Source: Fimbriimonadales bacterium
Lineage (GTDB): Bacteria > Armatimonadota > Fimbriimonadia > Fimbriimonadales > GBS-DC
NCBI GenBank assembly: GCA_026416655.1
Contig: JAOAES010000069.1
Location: forward strand, 1-10,221
Direction of reading: 5' to 3'
DNA length: 10,221 nucleotides
Position 1 is the stretch's first letter. Each line of letters begins with the position of its first letter. The position numbers and the translations under genes are program-made. Under the pieces are notes generated by a model that worked only from the letters and a program-made list of their open reading frames with translations, had not been told where the DNA came from and made no database searches. Below, piece by piece: positions 1 to 5,913 of the stretch.

Positions 1-453
1 GATAACCAGATACTGGATGGGGCTGACTGCGAGGGCGCGCAGGGCGTCGATCTGCTCGGTGATTTTCATCGTGCCGAGTTGCGCCGCGATTGCCGAGCCG
101 CATCGCGCCGTCACCATAATCCCCGTGAGGATGGGCGCGAGTTCGCGCGTCATCGCGAGCGCAATCGCGCCGCCCACGAAGCCCCCACCCCCCACATCCA
201 CCATCAGCGACGCCGAATAGAGCGTCACCACCGCGCCCGTGAACGCGCTGGTGAGCGCGACTATCGGCGCGGACGCTGCGCCGATGAACGCCATCTGGTG
301 AATCGTCTCGCGCAGCTCGATGCGTCCCTGTAGCAGCGCGCGTCCGCTGGCGAACAGCAGCAGTCCCAGCGCGCCCACGAACTCCAACGTCGCCTGGAGC
401 GGATTCGCCGGGCGAGTCGCCTCCTCGTCGAGCCAGACTAACTCCTCACGCAC
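1..453 (-). CDS. mlaE: MlaE/YrbE-type ABC transporter permease (3' end outside window)
   Basis: This is the membrane permease subunit of an Mla-type ABC system, which moves phospholipids between the inner and outer membranes of diderm bacteria. I translated 151 residues, and the frame is open to the window edge. The family signature is clear at residues 103-150: TRELAPILTGIMVTARCGSA, then GTMKITEQIDALRAL, then SPIQYLV. It matches the RELGP...AGR.GSA...G.M..TEQ core of E. coli MlaE. A hydrophobic, Gly/Ala-rich stretch at about 55-82 is the first membrane segment. The only reasonable start is GTG at 451-453, because the upstream in-frame stop is at 469-471. It gives an N-terminus of normal family length. 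The ribosome site is weak (AAGG, about 13 nt away). The gene follows the serpin by 15 nt, so the two are probably co-transcribed. The ATPase and MCE partners, if present, lie beyond the edge. The family call is firm; the exact substrate is inferred. Confidence 0.88.
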   Translation of the reverse strand, partial: MREELVWLDEEATRPANPLQATLEFVGALGLLLFASGRALLQGRIELRETIHQMAFIGAASAPIVALTSAFTGAVVTLYSASLMVDVGGGGFVGGAIALAMTRELAPILTGIMVTARCGSAIAAQLGTMKITEQIDALRALAVSPIQYLVI

Positions 454-468
454 AGCGTAAAGAGTACC

Positions 469-1707
469 TTATGGCTCCCGCACGATCCCCATAAACAGAA
501 TCGTTCCCGTCGGCTGATGCGCTATCACGAACAGGAACGGGCGGTCGGCGACCAGTTCGAACTGCTCGGCGGGCGCAGAGGTCACCCCAACGGTAACCCC
601 CGTTGCGGCGGCGGCTTTGGTGCCCTCCTCATCCACTTCTACCACGACCTTCTGGATGGCTTTCTGGATGAAGAGCCGGTCAGGCGCGACGTCGGCGATG
701 CGACTGAAGTCGGCGCGGGCGGGATCAAAAGCGATGCCCATGCCCAACGCGCTGAGCGGCGATTTCAGGTCGTAGGTCGCCTCAACTTTGAAGCGCGGCA
801 TCTTCAGCACGCCTTCCGCAAGGCGGAATCCTGCGGTCCATTCCCGCCAGTTTTCGGGGTTGAACCGCCCACACAGCTCGGCGACCTTAGCACCCTTATC
901 GGGCAGGAACAGGTAGAACCGATAGTCGCCTTTCCCATAGGGCAACGCAACTGCCTGGAAGCCTTCGCCCTTGCAGTAGGGCAACTGCTTCGAGAGAACC
1001 ATCATCGGAACCTGTTTCGTTTTGCCGTTCTCCAGGTAAAACGGCTCGTCGCGTGTCGCCTCTTTGCTGAACGGATATTGCCACTTGCCCTCGAAATAGA
1101 GCGTGTTCACAAGCGCGAGGCGCGTGGCGTCGTCGAAGTCGCCGGACTCGAACAGTTTCGTAATCAGCCCCTGCGTCTGCTCTTCGACCCAGCGGTTGAT
1201 TCGGCTCGCCGCCGCTTCTGAGTCCCCCCTGAAGTCCACAGACTCTGTGCGTGTCTCGTAGAAGGTCAATAGCGACTGCAGGAAGTCCCGTTTAACCTCG
1301 AAGCCCTGTTGAATCCAGAGGCTGTTCGCCCCATGGATTGTGACTTCGGGGTCGCGGGGCTTGAGCAGCTGGTTCAGCGCACGCCCTTGCTGATTGATGG
1401 CGTCTACTTTCATCGCGGCGTAGCCCAGCGTCTGGGCGATAGCATCGTAGGTCTCACCGGCGGCGCCGTTCAGCACCATACTTAACGCGATCGAGAGCGA
1501 GAGCGGAGAGAAGCACAGGTTCGCTCCTTCTGCGGGGTTATCCAACTGGGTCAGCATGCGTGTGGCGAACTGCAGATTCGCCGACTGCGCTTCGGAACTG
1601 ATTTGCACGGGTTGAGATGCCTCCTCGGGTGGTCTTGAGTTTGCGTCGCCGCCGCACCCACACAACAGCACCGCTACAACGCCACTCAGCGCTATGATTG
1701 AACGCAT
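469..1707 (-). CDS. Lipoprotein serpin (serine protease inhibitor, inhibitory type)
   Basis: A 412-residue serpin, a suicide-type protease inhibitor. Residues 1-18 form a signal peptide ending in a lipobox-like LCGC (Cys18; Cys16 is less fitting), so it is probably membrane-anchored outside the cytoplasm. The serpin fold follows from about residue 42. Recognisable family blocks are FSPLSLSIALSMVLNGA, LVNTLYFEGKW, VALPYGKGDYRFYLFLP and, near the end, ADRPFLFVI. The reactive-loop hinge at about 360-369 reads EEGTKAAAAT, the small-residue pattern of inhibitory serpins. Counting as in alpha-1-antitrypsin places P1-P1' near Thr376-Ser377, but this loop is about three residues longer, so P1 is uncertain. 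Small and hydrophobic residues there suggest an elastase- or subtilisin-like target (inference). ATG 1705-1707 was chosen because AGGAGG lies 8 nt upstream and a signal peptide follows directly. The longer frame would run into pyrK. mlaE lies 15 nt downstream. Confidence 0.93.
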   Translation of the reverse strand: MRSIIALSGVVAVLLCGCGGDANSRPPEEASQPVQISSEAQSANLQFATRMLTQLDNPAEGANLCFSPLSLSIALSMVLNGAAGETYDAIAQTLGYAAMKVDAINQQGRALNQLLKPRDPEVTIHGANSLWIQQGFEVKRDFLQSLLTFYETRTESVDFRGDSEAAASRINRWVEEQTQGLITKLFESGDFDDATRLALVNTLYFEGKWQYPFSKEATRDEPFYLENGKTKQVPMMVLSKQLPYCKGEGFQAVALPYGKGDYRFYLFLPDKGAKVAELCGRFNPENWREWTAGFRLAEGVLKMPRFKVEATYDLKSPLSALGMGIAFDPARADFSRIADVAPDRLFIQKAIQKVVVEVDEEGTKAAAATGVTVGVTSAPAEQFELVADRPFLFVIAHQPTGTILFMGIVREP

Positions 1708-1715
1708 GGTCGTCT

Positions 1716-1721
1716 CCTCCT
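1716..1721 (-). promoter_or_regulatory. Shine-Dalgarno site of the serpin gene
   Basis: AGGAGG on the minus strand, 8 nt before ATG 1705-1707. It decides the start: the in-frame codons further upstream belong to the divergent promoter region. Confidence 0.8.
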
Positions 1722-1748
1722 GTTGCCTTAGACGGCTCAGTATCGCGA

Positions 1749-1778
1749 ATGATACCTCAGAATAACACCGTCCCTCAA
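1749..1778 (-). promoter_or_regulatory. Candidate vegetative promoter for serpin-mlaE
   Basis: On the minus strand, TTGAGG (1773-1778) and TATCAT (1749-1754) are 18 nt apart. They resemble the -35 (TTGACA) and -10 (TATAAT) boxes, with four and five of six bases matching. They lie about 40 nt upstream of the serpin start codon, within the 96-nt divergent spacer shared with pyrK. This is a match by eye only. Confidence 0.4.
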
Positions 1779-1790
1779 TCCAACGGCGGG

Positions 1791-1796
1791 TACACT
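1791..1796 (+). promoter_or_regulatory. Candidate -10 box of a leaderless pyrK transcript
   Basis: TACACT ends 7 nt before the pyrK ATG at 1804, and there is no Shine-Dalgarno sequence in front of that ATG. The spacing would put the transcription start at or next to the A of the start codon, as in leaderless mRNAs. No good -35 box is visible 16-18 nt upstream, so this rests on the -10 and its spacing only. Confidence 0.35.
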
Positions 1797-1803
1797 GTAG
1801 CCG

Positions 1804-2607
1804 ATGACTCGGTATGAGCTGCCTGCTATGGTGGTAGAGCATCGGCGGCGTGGGGCGAACCTGTATGAGTTGATTCTGCATGCGCCGCCTATCGCTCAGG
1901 GCGCGACGCCCGGACAGTTTGTGATGTTGCGCCCGATGCGCACGCACGCCCCCCTGTGGCGACGCCCCTACAGTATCTTGCGGGCAAATCCCGACAAGGG
2001 CGTGTTCAGCATCCTCTACTCGGTGCAGAGCGCGTTCACGGAACTGCTTTCTCTTAAGCCCATCGGCTCGACGGTGCAGACACTGGGGCCGCTGGGGAGC
2101 TATTTTCAGCCGGTGCGGTCAGCGCGGCGGCATATCTTAGTGGCGGGCGGGGTCGGCGCGCCGCCGTTGTGCTTTTTTGCCGCCCGGCTCGCGCCTACCT
2201 TGCAATCTGGTGAGCAGATTTTGATACTGGAGGGGGCGCGCCGTGCGGACTTGCTGGTGGGCATGGACGAGTTCCGTGCGCTGGGCGCAGAGGTGCGCGT
2301 GGCGACCGATGACGGCTCAAAAGGCTACAAGGGCTATGTCACCTCGCTGCTGGAGATGGCGTTGAATGAGCCGATCGAGTCGGCGGTTTATGCCTGCGGT
2401 CCGAACCGCATGCTACAAGCGGTTGCGCAGCTCTGCACGGCGCGGGGCGTTCCATGCCAGATTTCGCTGGACGCGCCGATGCCGTGTGGGACGGGTGTGT
2501 GTCTGGGGTGCGCCGTGAAGGTGAACACGCCTGACGGCGGCGCGTGGTACAAGCGCGCCTGCACAGAGGGTCCTGTATTCTGGGCGGAGGAGGTGGTCTG
2601 GGAATGA
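1804..2607 (+). CDS. pyrK: Dihydroorotate dehydrogenase B, electron-transfer subunit (PyrK)
   Basis: PyrK passes electrons from the PyrD flavin to NAD+ in the type 1B dihydroorotate dehydrogenase (PyrD2-PyrK2), the fourth step of de novo UMP synthesis, in the cytoplasm. The 267 residues show the ferredoxin-reductase layout. The FAD-binding motif RRPYSI is at 53-58, a nucleotide-binding Gly-rich GGVGAPPL at 115-122, and CGPNRML at 198-204. A [2Fe-2S] cluster is formed by Cys228, Cys233, Cys236 and Cys253 (C-x4-C-x2-C-x16-C) in CGTGVCLGC...YKRACTEGPVF. This matches known PyrK proteins in order and length. ATG 1804 gives a normal N-terminus; there is no Shine-Dalgarno, but a -10-like TACACT lies just upstream. 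The stop overlaps the pyrD start (ATGA), which implies translational coupling and equal subunit supply. The identification is secure because both subunits are adjacent. Confidence 0.95.
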   Translation: MTRYELPAMVVEHRRRGANLYELILHAPPIAQGATPGQFVMLRPMRTHAPLWRRPYSILRANPDKGVFSILYSVQSAFTELLSLKPIGSTVQTLGPLGSYFQPVRSARRHILVAGGVGAPPLCFFAARLAPTLQSGEQILILEGARRADLLVGMDEFRALGAEVRVATDDGSKGYKGYVTSLLEMALNEPIESAVYACGPNRMLQAVAQLCTARGVPCQISLDAPMPCGTGVCLGCAVKVNTPDGGAWYKRACTEGPVFWAEEVVWE

Positions 2608-3518
2608 CGCCTGACCTGAGCGTTGCGCTGGGCAGGCTGCGCCTACGCAATCCCGTGATGGTCGCGGCGGGAACCTTCGGCTATGGGCTGGACTATCGCG
2701 ACCTGGTAGACCTCACGCAGCTGGGGGCAATCGTCACGAAGAGCCTGACGCTCGCGCCGCGTATGGGCAACCCGCCGCCGCGTGTCGCAGAGACGCCCGC
2801 GGGCATGCTCAACGCCATCGGGTTACAAAACGACGGCGTGGAGGCGTTCATTCTGGAGACCCTGCCGCGCTTGCGCGAGTACGGCACGCCGATTGTCGCC
2901 AGCGTTGCGGGGGAGACTATCGAGGAGTATGTGCAGGTAGCGATGAAGCTCAGCCGCGCAGAGGGCGTCGCGGCGCTGGAGCTGAACCTTTCGTGTCCCA
3001 ATCAAGCGCGGGGCGGGATGGAATACGGCGTTCATCCAGAGCTGACCGCGCAGGTCGTAGCCGCTGTGCGACAGGCGACCGATTTGCCTCTGATTGCAAA
3101 GCTCTCTCCGAATGTGGGCGACATCACGCCGATTGCTCAGGCGGCGGTTCAAGCGGGCGCAGACATCTTGTGCCTCATCAATACCGTGCTGGGTGTCGCC
3201 GTTGACGCCCGCACGCGTCAGTTCCGCCTTGCCAGCAAGGTAGGGGGCTTGTCGGGTCCTGCCGTCAAGCCGATTGCGCTGTATCACCTCTGGCGTGTGC
3301 GTCAATCCCTGCCCGAGACGCCGCTCATCGGGGTCGGCGGCATCAGCAGCGTAGACGACGCCCTTGAGTTCATTCTGCTTGGCGCGCACGCAGTGCAAAT
3401 CGGCACGGCGAACTATGTCCAGCCCACACTTGCCCAGGAGGTCGCACAGGGGCTTGCCGCGTACCTGCAAGAAAACGGTATCGATAGCGTGACGGCGATT
3501 CGGGGAACCGTGCGCTGA
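2604..3518 (+). CDS. pyrD: Dihydroorotate dehydrogenase B, catalytic subunit (PyrD type 1B)
   Basis: PyrD oxidises dihydroorotate to orotate with FMN in the cytosolic type 1B enzyme. The protein is 304 residues, the usual length, and forms a TIM barrel. Visible landmarks are LRLRNPVMVAAGTFGYG at 12-28, Lys46 in VTKSLTL, NAIGLQN at 70-76, and NLSCPN at 128-133. Cys131 in that motif is the catalytic base of class 1 enzymes; class 2 uses Ser. Also visible are GGLSGPAVKPIAL, the phosphate-binding IGVGGI, and IGTAN near the C-terminus. I placed the start at ATG 2604 rather than at the frame's earlier ATG at 2544, because it gives the family N-terminus, has AGGAGGT about 9 nt upstream, and overlaps the pyrK stop. 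The 3' end lies 3 nt from the convergent dacB stop, with no clear terminator between. Confidence 0.96.
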   Translation: MTPDLSVALGRLRLRNPVMVAAGTFGYGLDYRDLVDLTQLGAIVTKSLTLAPRMGNPPPRVAETPAGMLNAIGLQNDGVEAFILETLPRLREYGTPIVASVAGETIEEYVQVAMKLSRAEGVAALELNLSCPNQARGGMEYGVHPELTAQVVAAVRQATDLPLIAKLSPNVGDITPIAQAAVQAGADILCLINTVLGVAVDARTRQFRLASKVGGLSGPAVKPIALYHLWRVRQSLPETPLIGVGGISSVDDALEFILLGAHAVQIGTANYVQPTLAQEVAQGLAAYLQENGIDSVTAIRGTVR

Positions 3519-3521
3519 CGG

Positions 3522-4964
3522 CTACAGCCGCTCCCACAGGAGCTGCACGAGTTTATCCTGCAGGGTGCGAGCGTCGGCAGCGGAGGCGTTGTAGGCGTTC
3601 ATGATGATGGAGAAGGCGAGGTATCGCCCGCTTTTTGTGCGCAGGTAGCCCGACAGGCTACTCACGCGATTGAGGCTGCCCGTCTTCGCGAAGCCGTTGC
3701 CCTGAACAAGCGTCCCGCGCAGGCGGTTGCGCAGCGTGCCGTCCACGCCGTACACGGGCAGCGAGTCCCGAAACGCCTCCGCGTGGAGCGAGCGGTGCAT
3801 ATACTCCAGCAGGCGCACGAAGTTTTCTGGGCTGACGCCGTTGATGCGCGACAGACCCGATCCATCCACGAGGTGCGCTGCGCCCATCTCCAGCCCCGCC
3901 TGCTGCAAGAACTCGCGCACCGCCTGAACGCCAGCCTGCGTGGTGCCCACGCCGCGCTTTTCCTTGCCAATCACCTTGAGAGTAATCTCCGTCAGCAGGT
4001 TGTCGCTGGGCTTGTTGATGAGCGCAATCACTTCCCGAAGCGGCGCCGAAACATGTTCGGCAACGAGCCGAGTCGCATCAGGCGTTGTGTTGGCATCAGG
4101 GGCGGGCAGCGGCGTCATATTCGGCACGATTCCCTTTTCCACCGTCACGCCTGCCTGCTGCAGCGCGTTTCGGAACAGATGTGCGGCATAGTGCGGCGGG
4201 TTTTCCACGGAATATCTGCCGAGCGAGACCTCTTGAGCCCCCTGCGCTATCGCCCCGTACACGATAATCTGGTTGCGGGCGCGGGTGCGAGTGGCGTCAA
4301 GGGAGGTATCGCGCGTTCCCTGTGCGACGGTGCGCGTGAGGTTCACAATCTCTACATAGTCTGTTTCTGGCTCCACTCGAATCTGGGCAGGTTCGCCTAC
4401 CTGTGCGGCGGGCTTGGCGTACAGGCGCACGGCGTTGCGTTCGGCGCAGAGCGCGCTCATCTGCGCTTGATAACCGTAGGGTTCGTCATCGCTGCTCCAG
4501 CCGAACCCATAGCGGTCGGCGTCCAGCCACGAATCGTCGTAGAGCAGGTAGCCCCGCACGCGCTGCACACCCGCTTCGCGCACCTTCCGCGCCAGCGTTT
4601 GCAAATCGCGCCACTCGAGCGTGGCGTCGCCCAGCCCCTGTAGAATCAAATCGCCCTGTAGTGTCCCGTCGGGCAGGAGTGTTCCCTGCGCCCAGACGCG
4701 CGTACGAAACCGATAGTCGGGTCCCAGCAAGTGAATCGCCGCCGCCGTGACGAGGAGTTTCATGTTCGAGGCGGGGATGAGCATCCGTTCCGCATCACGG
4801 CGGTAGAGCGTCTCGCCCGATTGCACATCGCGCACCACCACGCCACAATAGCCGTAGCGCAGCCAGTCGACTTCCAACAGCGCGTCAATCTCTGCTTGAA
4901 GCGTTTGGGCGTGGATAAGCGCGAAGAGTAGCCAAAACACCAGCGTCGCGCTTCTGCGAAGCAT
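3522..4964 (-). CDS. dacB: D-alanyl-D-alanine carboxypeptidase/endopeptidase, PBP4 (DacB) family
   Basis: A periplasmic penicillin-binding protein that trims or cleaves peptidoglycan peptide cross-links. It has 480 residues, the usual PBP4 length. Residues 1-20 are a signal peptide (LRRSATLVFWLLFALIHAQ). All three active-site motifs are intact: SxxK at Ser66-Lys69 in PASNMKL, SxN at Ser320-Asn322 in NKPSDNLLTE, and KTG at 427-429 in FAKTGSLN. The roughly 250-residue stretch between the first two motifs is the large inserted domain typical of the S13 peptidase family. ATG 4962-4964 was chosen because the signal peptide starts there. The longer frame reads through the heat-shock promoter region and is not believable. 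No good Shine-Dalgarno precedes it. It is transcribed divergently from hsp20 and convergently with pyrD, so it is probably a single-gene unit. Confidence 0.94.
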   Translation of the reverse strand: MLRRSATLVFWLLFALIHAQTLQAEIDALLEVDWLRYGYCGVVVRDVQSGETLYRRDAERMLIPASNMKLLVTAAAIHLLGPDYRFRTRVWAQGTLLPDGTLQGDLILQGLGDATLEWRDLQTLARKVREAGVQRVRGYLLYDDSWLDADRYGFGWSSDDEPYGYQAQMSALCAERNAVRLYAKPAAQVGEPAQIRVEPETDYVEIVNLTRTVAQGTRDTSLDATRTRARNQIIVYGAIAQGAQEVSLGRYSVENPPHYAAHLFRNALQQAGVTVEKGIVPNMTPLPAPDANTTPDATRLVAEHVSAPLREVIALINKPSDNLLTEITLKVIGKEKRGVGTTQAGVQAVREFLQQAGLEMGAAHLVDGSGLSRINGVSPENFVRLLEYMHRSLHAEAFRDSLPVYGVDGTLRNRLRGTLVQGNGFAKTGSLNRVSSLSGYLRTKSGRYLAFSIIMNAYNASAADARTLQDKLVQLLWERL

Positions 4965-5019
4965 AGTATTGGGTTCGCGGAGGGAGGAGGAATTCCTGTT
5001 ATTGCAGGGCGCGTCGTGA

Positions 5020-5042
5020 GGGGCGCGTCGCGGACGCGCCCC
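5020..5042. repeat. GC-rich inverted repeat, copy 1
   Basis: GGGGCGCGTC and GACGCGCCCC form a perfect 10-bp stem around a 3-nt loop; one more A-T pair extends it to 11 bp (5019-5043). A direct repeat of its left part, GGGCGCGTCG, lies at 5008-5017. It sits between divergent genes, so it terminates neither of them. It looks like a dispersed REP-like extragenic element, but genome-wide copies cannot be seen from here. Confidence 0.6.
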
Positions 5043-5084
5043 TACGGTATCCCCGTGTACATGCCACCGTTCGCGCTGTATGTC

Positions 5085-5107
5085 GGGGTGCGTCCGCGGC
5101 GCGCCCC
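5085..5107. repeat. GC-rich inverted repeat, degenerate copy 2
   Basis: A second 23-nt element, with an 8-bp stem (GGGGTGCG with CGCGCCCC, one G-T pair) and a 7-nt loop. Aligned without gaps it matches copy 1 at 18 of 23 positions, although the loop and stem register differ. It lies 42 nt downstream of copy 1 in the same divergent spacer. Confidence 0.45.
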
Positions 5108-5147
5108 CCAATCTGCGGACAATTTTTCCTACCTGACCCGATTTCGC

Positions 5148-5176
5148 GGGAACTTTTCGACGCCCCGAATCGTAAA
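5148..5176 (+). promoter_or_regulatory. Candidate ECF-type promoter of hsp20
   Basis: GGGAAC (5148-5153) and CGTAAA (5171-5176) are 17 nt apart. This resembles promoters of extracytoplasmic-function or SigH-like stress sigma factors (GGAAC...CGT). An overlapping vegetative -10 reading, TAAACT at 5173-5178, has no matching -35 box. The -10 abuts the HAIR operator at 5177, so a bound repressor would cover the transcription start. Found by eye only. Confidence 0.4.
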
Positions 5177-5197
5177 CTTGAGTGGAAGGCACTCAAG
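5177..5197 (+). promoter_or_regulatory. HAIR operator (HspR-binding inverted repeat)
   Basis: CTTGAGT (5177-5183), seven bases, ACTCAAG (5191-5197): an exact match to the HAIR consensus CTTGAGT-N7-ACTCAAG. HAIR is bound by HspR, the MerR-family repressor that controls dnaK, clpB, lon and hsp20 genes in actinobacteria and some other phyla. It lies about 31 nt before the hsp20 start region, right after the candidate -10 box, which fits repression by blocking initiation. No HrcA/CIRCE box is present. The hspR gene itself is not in this window. Confidence 0.85.
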
Positions 5198-5228
5198 AGA
5201 CCTTCCACAAACACACTAAGAAGGAGGG
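5182..5228 (+). promoter_or_regulatory. Interlocking leader hairpins that could mask the hsp20 ribosome site
   Basis: GTGGAAGG (5182-5189) and CCTTCCAC (5201-5208) form a perfect 8-bp hairpin with an 11-nt loop. Its left arm overlaps the left arm and loop of the HAIR hairpin, so the two cannot form together. The segment CCTTCC (5201-5206) can alternatively pair with GGAGGG (5223-5228), the Shine-Dalgarno region, in six pairs including one G-U. The leader could therefore act as an RNA switch or thermometer. That is inference from base pairing alone. Confidence 0.35.
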
Positions 5229-5720
5229 ATGATGATGCGATTACTGGCACGACGTGAGCCTGAGAATGCTGTGGTGCGCTGGAATCCGTTCCGCGAGATG
5301 GAACAGTTCCGACGCGAGATGGATGACCTGTTCAGCCGTTTCTTCGATTGGCGACCGACTCTGGCGACCGCTCAGGAGTTTGAGTTCTCGCCTGCGCTCG
5401 ATGTCTACGAGACGCCCGATGAGTTCGTGGTGTTCGTGACCGCGCCGGGCGTGTCGGAGAAAGATCTCCATGTGGAGCTTTCGAACAACACGCTGACGGT
5501 ATCGGGCGAGCGAAAGGCGCTGATTGAGGGCGAGAACGTGCAAGCGCACTATGTCAGTCGCATGGGCGGCTACGGTAAGTTCACAGTATCCTACACGCTG
5601 CCTGCCGCGATTGACGAGAATAAAGTGAAAGCCGTGTACAAGAACGGCGTTCTGGAGGTGCGCTTGCCGAAAGCCGAGTCGGCGAAGCCGAAGGCGGTGA
5701 AGGTGGAGTTCGAGAAGTAA
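5229..5720 (+). CDS. Small heat-shock protein, Hsp20/alpha-crystallin family
   Basis: An ATP-independent holdase chaperone that binds unfolding cytoplasmic proteins and assembles into oligomers. Up to 163 residues. An aromatic N-terminal arm (VVRWNPFREMEQF, residues 15-27) is followed by the alpha-crystallin domain at about 53-150. This contains LDVYETPDEFVV, TAPGVSEKDL, LTVSGERK and the family hallmark YKNGVLEVRLPK at 137-148. A VKV near the end (157-159) may serve as the C-terminal IxI-type motif. Three ATGs stand in a row (5229, 5232, 5235). The sequence AAGGAGGG ends at 5228, so the third ATG is best spaced (7 nt from AGGAGG) and the real protein is probably 161 residues; I give the longest form. 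An exact HAIR site upstream predicts HspR repression. The gene is monocistronic, with a hairpin terminator about 36 nt after its stop. Confidence 0.95.
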   Translation: MMMRLLARREPENAVVRWNPFREMEQFRREMDDLFSRFFDWRPTLATAQEFEFSPALDVYETPDEFVVFVTAPGVSEKDLHVELSNNTLTVSGERKALIEGENVQAHYVSRMGGYGKFTVSYTLPAAIDENKVKAVYKNGVLEVRLPKAESAKPKAVKVEFEK

Positions 5721-5756
5721 TCAGTGCCTCACGCCCGAAATCCTTTCGTGTCTCAG

Positions 5757-5792
5757 GGCGCGCCGCCGAGGCGCGCCTTCATTTGCTTTTCT
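5757..5792 (+). terminator. Probable intrinsic terminator of hsp20
   Basis: GGCGCGCC (5757-5764), a 5-nt loop, and GGCGCGCC again (5770-5777). The arm is self-complementary, so the two copies form an 8-bp all-GC stem. It is followed by a T-rich stretch (TTCATTTGCTTTTC, 5778-5791). The T run is interrupted, so termination may be imperfect. The element resembles the GC-rich repeats upstream of hsp20. Confidence 0.6.
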
Positions 5793-5889
5793 CGTGCTGC
5801 TCAACGTGAAGACCGATAATCTCGCTGCGCCGTTCGTCGTCAAGTTTGGGCAAGGCTGCCAGATTATTCCTGAGGTTGTGTGGATTAGG

Positions 5890-5895
5890 TATACT
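5890..5895 (+). promoter_or_regulatory. Candidate -10 box of the 5914-8496 gene pair
   Basis: TATACT matches the -10 consensus at five of six positions and lies 18 nt before ATG 5914, implying a leader of about a dozen bases. The -35 region (TTCCTG at 5867-5872) is poor. It supports ATG 5914 as the start rather than the in-frame GTG at 5794, which lies upstream of this box. Confidence 0.4.
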
Positions 5896-5913
5896 CTTGC
5901 GCGGGATACGCCT

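Noticed and set aside
517..1221. Long plus-strand open frame opposite the serpin (234 residues)
   Set aside because: It is antisense to a well-supported serpin, lacks a ribosome site and family motifs, and is a typical shadow in GC-rich DNA.
1708..1947. 80-residue N-terminal extension of the serpin frame
   Set aside because: It overlaps the start of pyrK on the other strand and precedes a clear AGGAGG, ATG and signal peptide.
2823..3470. Minus-strand open frame of 215 residues opposite pyrD
   Set aside because: Antisense to a complete pyrD with all key residues; no start signal and no recognisable domain.
3519..3529. GGCTACAGCC as a bidirectional terminator between pyrD and dacB
   Set aside because: The stem is only 4 bp with a 2-base loop and no T run on either side.
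3783..4643. Plus-strand open frame of 286 residues opposite dacB
   Set aside because: It lies wholly antisense to dacB, whose active-site motifs are all intact; composition is His/Arg-rich as expected of a shadow frame.
4965..5192. 76-residue N-terminal extension of the dacB frame
   Set aside because: It reads through the GC-rich repeats and the HAIR operator, and a proper signal peptide begins at 4964.
5177..5197. CIRCE element (HrcA operator)
   Set aside because: The arms are CTTGAGT/ACTCAAG with a 7-nt spacer, not TTAGCACTC-N9-GAGTGCTAA.
5794..5913. GTG start giving 40 extra residues on the unrecognised 620-residue protein
   Set aside because: It begins right after the hsp20 terminator and runs across a -10-like TATACT; no ribosome site. 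ATG 5914 is more likely.
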